Source of the DNA: a virus | Virus record (IMG/VR): IMGVR_UViG_3300028569_000016 | Coordinates: 41,877-105,876 of that record | DNA length: 64,000 nt | Strand: one strand, 5' to 3' | Shown: positions 26,401 through 30,637 of the stretch, in pieces | How positions within the stretch are numbered: the stretch's first letter is position 1 | How the letters are laid out: each line of letters opens with the position of its first letter | Made by a program: the position numbers and the translations under genes | Notes under the pieces: generated by a model | The model's database searches: none | What the model was told of the DNA's origin: nothing | The model's input: only the letters and a program-made list of their open reading frames with translations

Positions 26401-28984
26401 TGCTTATGGTAAACCTGGACAAAATATTAATAATGCTAAGACTCCATTTGTTAATGATACCAATTCTATTATTATTGAATTATTAACAGCATATGGTAAA
26501 GCATATGGTATTGAAGCAGATATTCCAACTAATAATAATTCATTTAATGAGTGGATTAAAGGTATCAACCCTGAGACTGCAACTAGTCTACCATCAGTAT
26601 CTACCAAAAAGAGTTGGACATTAGACAAGCTTCAAAATCATTATGCTTTAGGAGAGACTGCTGCTGATACAGAGGGTAATTTTGCAGCAAAGTTTGGTTT
26701 GTGGGGTGTCGATGGTACAGAAAACTCTTTCAATAATAATTTTACAGAGCAATACAAAGAGAAATTTTTACAAAAAGCACGAGACTATCTGGTAAGCAAA
26801 TCTCAGAAAACTGCTAATGAACAATATCGTTTACCAGAAAATACAGATAATTATCTGAAAGCTATAGATGCGTTTGCTTCATATACTGGTGGAATGGATA
26901 GGGATATTTACGGAAAAGTTAATCCGGGTTTTGGTACGCTAAATATAGATAAAGGCATTGAAGGAGCGGACGATCAAGAGAAGCTAAAGAAATTACGTAG
27001 TAAAATTAGTAGAGCATATGTGAAGTATAAGAGAGAAAATATAGATAAGGCTTTTGGTGGCATAACACCAACTAATATTGATAGATGGAAGAGTGTTGAT
27101 AATAGATATGGCTTCCCAGGTAGTCCAGAAGAGGTTAGGGATACTGTATTAGCAGATGTTAATACTTTAGATAGAATTAATAATTTAGATAATTATATGT
27201 TAAGTAATAAGGTATCACCAGCAGATATTCGTTCGTTTACTGGTGGGGCTAATTTATTGATGGCTAATAATGGTCCTATAGGAGATGCTGTTGCTGGATC
27301 TTTCTCAGATGTTGATGGAAATAAGGTAAAGGGAGATATTAAATTAGTAGATTTCTTGGTTAACGCACTAGACTTTTCAGCTCCTAGTCTTGTTAATGAT
27401 AGACAAGCTAGGATTGATACGATTATAGGCATGGAGCTTGCTTCAAAAGTAAAAAATCCAAATCCAAGATATGCGCAGGCAGAAATTGATCTTGATACAG
27501 ATCTAGAAAATATTAAAGATTCTTATAAGTTGTGGGACTCTCTCCAATCATATAGCATTGATCCAACAACTAAAAAATCAACAGTCGATTATATTAATCC
27601 AGATACATTGGCTCTGGATACTTTTACCGGAGACAAGGATTCGGTAAATATTGCTGGCCAAAATATAGAGGCAAACTCTGGTTTCTTTAGGAGTTATGCT
27701 GGTGCCTTCACAGATGATGCTCCAGAATATAATCGATTAAAGCAAACTATTTCATATCTTGGTTCATTTGCTGGTGCAGGGTTGAAGTCTGCTGATCAGA
27801 TGACAACTATGCCTTCTCCATTTGATAATGATGCTTTTATCATGACTAAAAAAGAAAAGCAAATGCAGAGCGTGGCAACAAAACCAATTGGGGCGGCGGG
27901 TGCGGGAACTGCTCCACCAGCGGGAACCTCTCCTCCAGCGGGAACCTCTCCTCCAGCGGGAACCTCTCCTCCAGCGGGAACCTCTCCTCCAGCGGGAGCC
28001 GCGCCAGCATTAACTGGTGATGTTAAGACCCAAATTCAAACAATGCGTGAATCAGTAATAGGCAGTACTGGTAAAGCTAATAGTATTTTTGCTGATAATG
28101 CTCTACAAGATAGCGAAGCTAATGAATATAGTCCTATGTTAGATAATTTAGGAAGTTTATTATTTTCTAATATATCATCGTTTAGGGGTGATTCAGAGGC
28201 AGAAGCTAAGGCATGGTGGGCATATAAAAAACATTATCGTACAATAAAAAGATTTGGAGATCCTTTTGATCCTAAAGTGGTAGCTTCTAAGCCAAATATG
28301 GAAAGTATTAATACAGAAAGGACTCTGAGAGGTAAACTAAATGAAATGATTCAACAGCCCAAGTATTTATCTAGTGGTGGTCCAGCACTAGTTAATTATC
28401 AACCAAAGGGAACTGACACCGTACCAGCCATGTTAACCCCCGGCGAATTCGTTATTAATAAATCATCAGCATCTAGACATATGCCATTATTACAAGCTAT
28501 TAATAGTGGTGGTATTTCTTATGCTAGTTCTGGTGGTGTAATCAATCCTGTATATAAGGCTAGGGCCGGTGGAGTAGGAAATATGATGGGTATGGTTCAA
28601 GGCTTTGGAAAAGCTATGGGTTTTGATATGGGTGGAGCCAGTGCAGTGTTTGATAGCTTTATCAAGTCATTCAATACCGAAACCAATAATTTTGGATCTT
28701 TAATCAATAATCTTGCTAAGGTATTTCCTGCTCTTAATGGTCCAGTTAATGCTTTTGGTGGTCATGTTGATAAATTAGTAAAAGCTCTTAATGAACTAAA
28801 ATCGATAGAAATTAAGGGACCAAATATTCCTAATACTATTAATGTTAATAGTGAAACTATAAGAGTAGAATTAGTAGGACCAGAAAATACTAACTATAAA
28901 TTAAGCCCAGATGATCAGAAAAAGATCTCAGACTCTGTAGCACTACAACTAAAAACATTAATTACAATGGGTAGAATTGCATAA
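11423..28984 (+). CDS. Giant modular tail tape measure protein (5,853 aa)
   Basis: It sets tail length and is expected to fill the tail tube lumen. Residues about 157-486 match the TP901-type tape measure core (FDKELVRLSQVTGSS, then LGVTSSDLLQVSVTLAQAG, helical to about 486). A Gly/Ser linker follows at 511-543. Later parts include ADP-ribosyltransferase-like domains at about 668-815 and 2052-2270, a HAD phosphatase-like domain at about 1255-1400 (DFDET at 1264), a J-like segment with HPD at 4250-4252, a Gly-rich hydrophobic stretch near 3987-4040 and a PPAGTS repeat at 5497-5526. The motif GG-x-(I/L/V)-Q-K-F-A-x-GG recurs at module borders, and a GTDTVPAMLTPGEFV-type unit occurs seven times. 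At roughly 1.5 angstrom per residue a fully helical ruler would reach about 0.88 micrometre; globular inserts make the real tail shorter. No frameshift is seen. Confidence 0.9.
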   Translation: MAAAFNLTAQINLRGPTNTKSIASSIRKQLSNIKVKIDLDMKGSSAKSIALVNKGLQSIATNASKANSNINQLNASIQQLATSLGGLAASSPQALAATGKAASSAGKSVSTATSQMQEFGKQSGLAIRRFAAFSTVTGVIYSLTNAITSAFKEFITFDKELVRLSQVTGSSMTALSDITKEITRLSTTLGVTSSDLLQVSVTLAQAGLSAQDTKTALEALAKSALAPSFDDLNSTVEGSIALMRQFGISSGELEGALGSINAVAAAFAVEASDIIVAIQRTGGVFAAASNGVSQGTDALNEFISVFTSVRATTRESAETIATGLRTIFTRIQRGATIETLKEYGVVLTDLEGKFVGPYEAVRRLSEGLNGLDTRDLRFSKVVEELGGFRQIGKVIPLIQQFATAENALSIAQKGQSSLSKNAVEAQKSLAIQFEKTRQAFVALIRDVGNSSTFRTIATISLTTANAFVSLASALKPLLPMLTALAAIKGASILSEFTSGFVGGLGKGAPDGGDDGGGGGGAGGGGSGGGGSGGKSGKSGKGKGPASSKVVMANTHATAANTSQLSIVNTTLVGMITSLNNLTQIIDNAFPPSGGTGSGPTTASKGGRILGFKRGGSVPGYGRGDKVSALLEPKEYVMSRDAVEKYGTGTFDAMNSGGAIQRFSVGGGTDAISTYKASSMGLNRSLMLGTPLTKEQQKINKDLSKQAKDKLPKQLYSGIGENRLNIIKKQVGDKLQESKGKTFSLPGFLSTSSDSSIAMEFARQGLLTILTNPKKKGINTNKRVSTEYDLEKEFILPQNSKFKVLKAEQSQSAVRPGSSLKKEKSNLDVQQLASGGAIQKFGKGSSGGKGVKASKPNSQSLVDLPPDKDTHFTHLDARVEAKDFPKEFQNYLKKNKKTSVVDALYSSMGLDLPRNWNLDWSQSPNSAGSSSKLLSDYISKPSNEIFKTLLGNRKSSSAAEKYGFEGREKSIAAGFLSEAQDNIRSNLASLIKSNSKKFYDTDKDDVSTTMPDLLERSIGKSLPKSKSPVLMEALKTKIAYVGKNSKGKDYRDRINREMRKVLNSNKKSNGGFIQKFADAGEVDIDESLLRPYGQVGVLAKKSLKGDAGLSIEEAVREVLVKQLAGLGNEAGIAELTAIPANLRRKLRKDMISKGQIDLLGASDVINNALSSKGVQDAEYAAKVEKMKKVGVVGLVDGQGKLDYSKDFDNWDIGNNRTVYAYARGFKSQYFDAVTKMQQQTASAKGQFAENLQYADIFTGEPLAFDFDETLVAGADILNDKGKPDIPKYSDRTIVQEALKKGRLTKLGAKLKSLIDADPDFIKQTRILTARPQNTEDLLAQTLQSFGLPYKADDVTGVSQGPGTDIAGAKAANLSKTEKLIDDNLDNVRAAEKSGKKAYQYREPGLAPEYQELMGQGNIEGAVVEAALAELGASLPPIAQLEQNRAVDFENGLGPAAKYFGIPSNIPTEVKRTLTGYAFDRARKEFGRYYDENPSKWFEGGQIQAFDEGSMGGVKPDRSTKNKRRGAYGTRGFTPLSPSEHSSFAAQAYRDADSDDSVEWSDHYGMKMPKVLADYYDKLNKWTFESGGAGIAIGKKLVKLPDDIDPEALEALKPDLIKQYDGWYTEVEEVLPFGRPTETKNPALAAKQARASAALTAESRNTAYTQAEDAIGSFKKTGQLSFDPSIDSHIKSSFPSYISELEDELKSTSDPDEKISIQRKLSKAQKAWPDYQALTKGTSVPNQGRVTALSETLYTLLDQYGSGDVAVSELDNILKAMGQKLPVKKAHGGILQKFSIGGKLSRGSNVQNTTQGFAVGGETEALSDLRDWTNVQQDPNFQQAVTDFEGLYGRNNVMNKPQFDAYDKDKSKTPKIGMDEGLSGASYKVTPGMIEQKGAEYQDIIANRVAGYRKANKVQQAAIEKNKIKSPAQQAMEDAPFFKDARIQKALEDQGKGMRDYEPRPKQYAIGGILQKFADGGAPGKKYSWRESKGVMDSFNSKRTWYDVFEHNPEGGAKVVHSGSFDEVLKFLQDNRSKDTEQKSSEDPMKKLAGGGRIKLYHGSNTGVDDATLKSFKEKGALSDVAQGYGQGAGFYVYSGKEKAKEQAQMRVKGGLGSFAVVSGDTAGKPMVLTFEEALDPATWDLDYELNKGSVVKWLAQNFDKIKDKVAPGEKLTGIKDVVSPDSSKGIMSHGIRVQSDTGSIKTIYSGIDSDLREGELVGQIMNRLQSNDPEMVHGFENQFFKSPSLASGEWDNLALKYVGSSPLKPVDIETFAAGGSVQQFARGGVPALVSNGEAYIPPSTAKSIGYGTLNRMNQADKNGMGRFAVGGGVGVFKGPGSGTSDSIRTNLPVGSFILREKATKALGFNRGGSVGVRKFATGGGVGADRMDYLNRIADKLGITVQQYERSIREKIYKSAKGSAESKTSAQSDVGDVLIKNLENIGDASVEQATRESLTELISKIDPNIDATKLGSTIDDVITGMKNGLSVDELKQTSSDLKDILEKDISIVSELADAHKKYESELGFLTGKMKVRGIDVRAQKSLKEGKFGALESGNLRQAQRNLESPTGQRIDKFGEALKTQNIPGMKLLSSAFPKVADRLTTLGDKIGGVTGIIGSGSALLSTQMPGFLKSIDAFAGTVSEASPAVAGLQGALRDAGSFGLSGAIVGKQAFGAKGAAVGGAVGLAGGAVSGFIKESTSKEVELAMKGVSAASSDLDKTLSQLSGAKTFGERAELQDRAAKNYEALNTALEKSTSTIQQNKIWTSLASGLEGFLSGLTMVIGFMAAAQMGGPTLGPGSGKGSKGKKGGGGKGKKAAGGPIGFANGGLVPVKLADGEGVFTPPLPASTGEMKKMNNADRNGYKPSFSGAMSIVPGGGSGKVDNFETMLPEGSYVVRADAMKAMQEQEMATSNKGGSIGAHQSKISITGSTPKLSSGGEVQHFASGGQIQRLASGGGTRGYAVGGIVNLIMRGLKMGLGSALGAAVMNGLLSALGQFFDTSAQDVQLQAELQALDQLRRIADNSEAFATGNKSYANRIMRNSDVVEKASLTPEERRASYGRKESGGKLNSLNILQEQEMRSSLGAEGMVVNDQQSVQEYLDTLGAGSEKRKKADAAIVKAQERLRKRIYIEARVRQGQDKEVARKEYEGAIGKDGKVRNAKSAGKVNNLVDQELGRENRSRVLADRLEIINRDVKKFTLNISDVMSRLSSSMARIVSEIDASATRAMNISGEFSGQGARANEPDAQNVRVLENITAYTRDELSSVVDNVTAGLGDNEQTKQIGSFVKGLQAIEQELPLILRDTEGGNLEAGSRSNIESRLSDMFAGLDMAPGIRKKLEDSVLEWIDSGTSINRKGMSVDDLADNIQAFKELKDSGEKARKTLEDYARKQLEVNRKLGAMSDSLAAQFDKLADNSIKVKDINLQAALQLKEKFGQTLSLREMTSPFEASVGGLTGGLTDPATIGQEISKAIAEKRILEADPSKSTSALGSGDIAKLTSKINKYTKALDLLANNTDRASAALKKIDEQSQISAGRRRSVMDFFDIIDNPEAMLGFAKETQSYGRVMGGAGSIGDIKGAKSTLQSLEGTKTPEEYQRLQQQFFDNVTRILANAGGDPAVFNQFKDMFAGDFGRTEDNPQIKPYIDAFNQAATVQTQAVRTQSDLIRQGGELLSRALSTSADDFTNKMQTAITNIVNELNAVATRLGVGGGAVPAPPHAKGGLINYYAMGSMVDFAPKGTDTVPAMLTPGEFVVNRAATSRNLPLLQNINSGKYSSGGSVKYLAKGGLLDRSVRTRFPMVPDTEWDKLAGTSDHIPLSSFPQSDLLKYVDFRSASKDNVLNKSELDSYNSAVQQHHDRYLSGSAQQKYKVLSDNNLLIDNLQKEKKQSSGFLGFGGDKNKTKQTSQALNKAIAFRDKELKAGSGLDWYKTYEAAHAIQNNKRITGGRNILEENYFGGDRNFPFTPEFMKVDNAFRNAKLGLEPADFESLMYGLASKAIPGVLGAVGGGLGAIAGGSIGTLGGLITGPGAIVTGTAGALSLGFTGGMLGDQIGQNINSYIWDKYIPESMKNRVMEKMKASPESYSGGQWIGFGAELMGGAAADDMIRKGMTSAFGKATSVSAKMLQNGSITSNAIKLAPNSIPIANADEITNRSLALFKGGAEQTVQKSKRVVGGSGKVAVPEMPAPKSEAPAGGRATATVSPRNLKAIQELLQNSGLKYNNVDNLLDDLVRNPSGKGVFEILGKPPQTGSGVLKLQRLLHPDTAATYLPDISADILNTGSKKFQRIFNIAQNKDILNRYSSLIDDGYSPNNIVDAFKGNDPPYFIRSQLGQKPGAPKSRAKAPEASTGTATPKPGSTTPPQPKTDVPPRGKAPESSTSATPKPTDMSAPPKPTDMSAPPKPSRGKAGDGSTGTKPKPTPPKAPSGAPWSDTVKTKLAQLWENSKNTVGSAKNFWDKLPSWARKGISWGSTGLGLYGGKAIWDWATGNSSVTIPDATPSGTPTGGPLPPSTFGDDPLEPIKYAVEEAKRKYESTQAGRMDAFKTQDGQYSFGQVVSAAANLGLKDPMGITDFRARYAKIPKFELGDGSEAGQLLTQKERQDKQDELDSLNNQIGDIAQYDVDNDPNIKVLLGRRNELRKQLESDYRGQLNLGVPTGDKPPKFTLSSPKVPRSKEDFGLTDDMIDPVSGKPLPGLVNAAKDSPIIKELSNLTSHQATLNRKDDSGSATPGQTNGSLLSKYKLDFEDLEKESANANMRNGQDLLNRFNKLKKSYVKDFGPVNDLDDQDIAFGMDAQGKAKAQGEVIRKHLGGKLGDSSFVGAPFKGGQSNGATPQEKAKARKAIDEMKTKYGVSTDDELKNKLEGASVKEQKIINADKGWTRFDNNKKTYHSELEKYWMIRARWENREKLKADPTLMMTGSPNLSSEDVTKLNTEIQDLDGQIQTAAPGKQDVDDLVRRRQEKLDQLHQGQGIKFESVPPMEYLLFNTPHDSSHLNPFNTFDNNSYAYGKPGQNINNAKTPFVNDTNSIIIELLTAYGKAYGIEADIPTNNNSFNEWIKGINPETATSLPSVSTKKSWTLDKLQNHYALGETAADTEGNFAAKFGLWGVDGTENSFNNNFTEQYKEKFLQKARDYLVSKSQKTANEQYRLPENTDNYLKAIDAFASYTGGMDRDIYGKVNPGFGTLNIDKGIEGADDQEKLKKLRSKISRAYVKYKRENIDKAFGGITPTNIDRWKSVDNRYGFPGSPEEVRDTVLADVNTLDRINNLDNYMLSNKVSPADIRSFTGGANLLMANNGPIGDAVAGSFSDVDGNKVKGDIKLVDFLVNALDFSAPSLVNDRQARIDTIIGMELASKVKNPNPRYAQAEIDLDTDLENIKDSYKLWDSLQSYSIDPTTKKSTVDYINPDTLALDTFTGDKDSVNIAGQNIEANSGFFRSYAGAFTDDAPEYNRLKQTISYLGSFAGAGLKSADQMTTMPSPFDNDAFIMTKKEKQMQSVATKPIGAAGAGTAPPAGTSPPAGTSPPAGTSPPAGTSPPAGAAPALTGDVKTQIQTMRESVIGSTGKANSIFADNALQDSEANEYSPMLDNLGSLLFSNISSFRGDSEAEAKAWWAYKKHYRTIKRFGDPFDPKVVASKPNMESINTERTLRGKLNEMIQQPKYLSSGGPALVNYQPKGTDTVPAMLTPGEFVINKSSASRHMPLLQAINSGGISYASSGGVINPVYKARAGGVGNMMGMVQGFGKAMGFDMGGASAVFDSFIKSFNTETNNFGSLINNLAKVFPALNGPVNAFGGHVDKLVKALNELKSIEIKGPNIPNTINVNSETIRVELVGPENTNYKLSPDDQKKISDSVALQLKTLITMGRIA
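13424..13865 (+). other. ADP-ribosyltransferase-like domain inside the tape measure (ART 1)
   Basis: Residues about 668-814 of the tape measure. LPKQLYSGIGENR at 711-722 occupies the place of the conserved YRG; FLSTSSD at 747-753 gives the Ser-Thr-Ser motif (749-751); and EKEFILPQNSKFKV gives an E-x-E pair (790, 792) followed by the usual LPxxSKFKV strand. This is the R-S-E class order seen in exotoxin-type ADP-ribosyltransferases. The NAD-binding Arg appears replaced by Ser (YSG), so activity is uncertain. Confidence 0.65.
15176..15640 (+). other. HAD-superfamily phosphatase-like domain inside the tape measure
   Basis: Residues about 1252-1406. Motif I is AFDFDETLV (D1264, D1266), motif II is RILTARPQ (T1327), then a Lys in NLSKTEK and motif IV LIDDNLDNV (D1380-D1381). 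All four HAD motifs are in order and at normal spacing for a small polynucleotide or nucleotide phosphatase. Presence inside a tail tape measure is unusual; the substrate is unknown. Confidence 0.65.
17570..18235 (+). other. Second ADP-ribosyltransferase/PARP-like domain inside the tape measure (ART 2)
   Basis: Residues about 2050-2271. It opens RIKLYHGSNTGV (H2056), then GYGQGAGFYVYSGKEKAKEQA (Y2090), the arrangement of H-Y type ADP-ribosyltransferases and related DUF toxins. A clear third catalytic Glu is not obvious to me, though TFEEALD follows. It is bounded by AGGGRIK and AGGSVQQFARGG linkers. Confidence 0.5.
24070..24290 (+). other. J-domain-like segment inside the tape measure
   Basis: Residues about 4217-4290: GVFEILGKPP, then KLQRLLHPDTAATYLPD, and FQRIFNIAQNKDIL. 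The HPD tripeptide (4250-4252) sits between helices as in DnaJ proteins. This may recruit a host Hsp70 during tail assembly or after DNA injection; the loop and helix lengths are shorter than in canonical J domains. Confidence 0.5.
27911..28000 (+). repeat. Five tandem 18-bp units coding PPAGTS
   Basis: Five 18-base units, nearly identical, code for (A/S)PPAGT repeats at residues 5497-5526. The units use GC-rich codons unlike the flanking DNA, which suggests a recent slippage expansion and a length-variable Pro/Gly linker. Confidence 0.9.
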
Positions 28985-29033
28985 CTATGATTATTAAATA
29001 TTATAATACATACTACGAGGTTATTTAATATCT

Positions 29034-30629
29034 ATGTTTAAAGTAAAAACAGAAACATTAGTAGAAAATATTAGCACACAAGCTATTGATGGAGCAACTG
29101 TGTCTTTAGCTGGATCAACCCTGGACCCAGCGCCATTTGTATCATTATCTGTTGAGCAATATAGGGCTGGAGATTTGATTATTGGTGGCTCTTTAATAGT
29201 TTCATTAAATGGTACAGTTTATACAACTACTGGTGGATTTGGTAACATTGCTAGTCAACTACAAGCAAAATTTAAAACAATAGGCAGTAAGGGAGATTGT
29301 GTTAATTTAAATATTAATTGTAGTGGTACAGAATTGGTTAATGGTTATGGAACAATACGCTCCGTTAACATAGACGAAGGTCCAAGTCCAAGCTGGACCC
29401 AAATTGCTACATATTCTATTGAGATAGAAATGTATGTTAATATTAATGAATTAGTTGTTAAGCCAAATACCGCCGCCTCTCAGTATGTAACAACAAACGA
29501 GATTATAAAAGATTTATCTGAATCTATTACTTTAAATGTTGATAATGATGCATTTGCTAGTGATACCTTGTCGGGCACTAAGGCTGGTAGAGCACATGCA
29601 AAATATAGTTTTAGTGTTAGTGCTACTGGTGGTGCTGTGGGTTGTAAAAATTCATTCTCTCAAAAAACAGGATTAGAAGCCGCTGAAGAAGTTATTAAGA
29701 GACGAATATCATCAATAGAAAGTGGTAATGTTTCAACATCAATAGCCGTCCCCTCCTCCCTCGTATCTGCATTATCTAGCTATAATTCTGGTACTAAGTG
29801 TATGCAGATTCGCAGTATTGATGCTGATCCCATAAGTGGAACAATGACGGTAAATGGTGATCTTATCATTAGGCCGAGTGGTACAACTTATCCAAATGCT
29901 TTTATAGATATTAGCGTTGATGCTAGGGCAGAAACGGCTCAGGTTGGACGAAACGTTACAATCTCAGGTACTATTGAGGGATTATATACAACAAGTTTTA
30001 GTGATTTAATAACTAATGGAAATTTTCACTCTGGTATCAGCAAAATTAGTAATGCTGAGTCTGCATATAATTCATTAAAGGGTTCTTTTGCCGATTTTGC
30101 TAATCGATATCTTGAAGGGTTCTTATCAGATAGTTCAGACTGTACATCTGGTGGTTTATTAGCCATCTGCGCAAGTTATGTTGCTCCTAGTGAGTGTGGT
30201 ATACGACTAGTTAATCGTAGCGTAACCAGAAACTTTGGACAAGGTAGCATATCTTTCTCTGACGAATATTCTACAGCTCGTAATTGTAGTATTCCTGGAG
30301 CAGCAAAGGTTGAGAGTGAAATAACCCACACATATCCTACAGATATTTTTGCTGAATTTACAATTCCGTTCAGAGGCGAACCACTCATGCAAAATCTTGG
30401 AACAACAACAAAAGAAACTGTTTCTGTTAACGTAAATGTTACTGTAGAAAATCCTGGTTGCGATATAAGAGATCTTAGTGGAGTTATAGGATGTGCACAA
30501 GGAGAAGCAGATAATCTGGGTTCTTCGGAAGGTGCTGGCGGATGGTATCTCACACAAAATACGGTTACAAAAAGCAATACTGGAACCTTAAGAATTAGTA
30601 AAGAATGGACTAAACCTTATAATTGTTAG
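29034..30629 (+). CDS. Distal tail structural protein candidate, 531 aa
   Basis: First gene after the tape measure gene, with GAGG 13 bases before ATG. It is beta-rich, with scattered cysteines (KGDCVNLNINCSG, SDCTSGGLLAICASY, PGCDIRDLSGVIGC) that could form disulfides or metal sites outside the cell. Two similar strand patterns, SLIVSLNGTVYTTTGG and GDLIIRPSGTTYPNAFIDI, hint at an internal domain repeat. Position corresponds to distal tail proteins of siphoviruses, which cap the tube and carry the baseplate hub; no diagnostic motif is visible. Confidence 0.5.
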   Translation: MFKVKTETLVENISTQAIDGATVSLAGSTLDPAPFVSLSVEQYRAGDLIIGGSLIVSLNGTVYTTTGGFGNIASQLQAKFKTIGSKGDCVNLNINCSGTELVNGYGTIRSVNIDEGPSPSWTQIATYSIEIEMYVNINELVVKPNTAASQYVTTNEIIKDLSESITLNVDNDAFASDTLSGTKAGRAHAKYSFSVSATGGAVGCKNSFSQKTGLEAAEEVIKRRISSIESGNVSTSIAVPSSLVSALSSYNSGTKCMQIRSIDADPISGTMTVNGDLIIRPSGTTYPNAFIDISVDARAETAQVGRNVTISGTIEGLYTTSFSDLITNGNFHSGISKISNAESAYNSLKGSFADFANRYLEGFLSDSSDCTSGGLLAICASYVAPSECGIRLVNRSVTRNFGQGSISFSDEYSTARNCSIPGAAKVESEITHTYPTDIFAEFTIPFRGEPLMQNLGTTTKETVSVNVNVTVENPGCDIRDLSGVIGCAQGEADNLGSSEGAGGWYLTQNTVTKSNTGTLRISKEWTKPYNC

Positions 30630-30637
30630 TAGGATAA

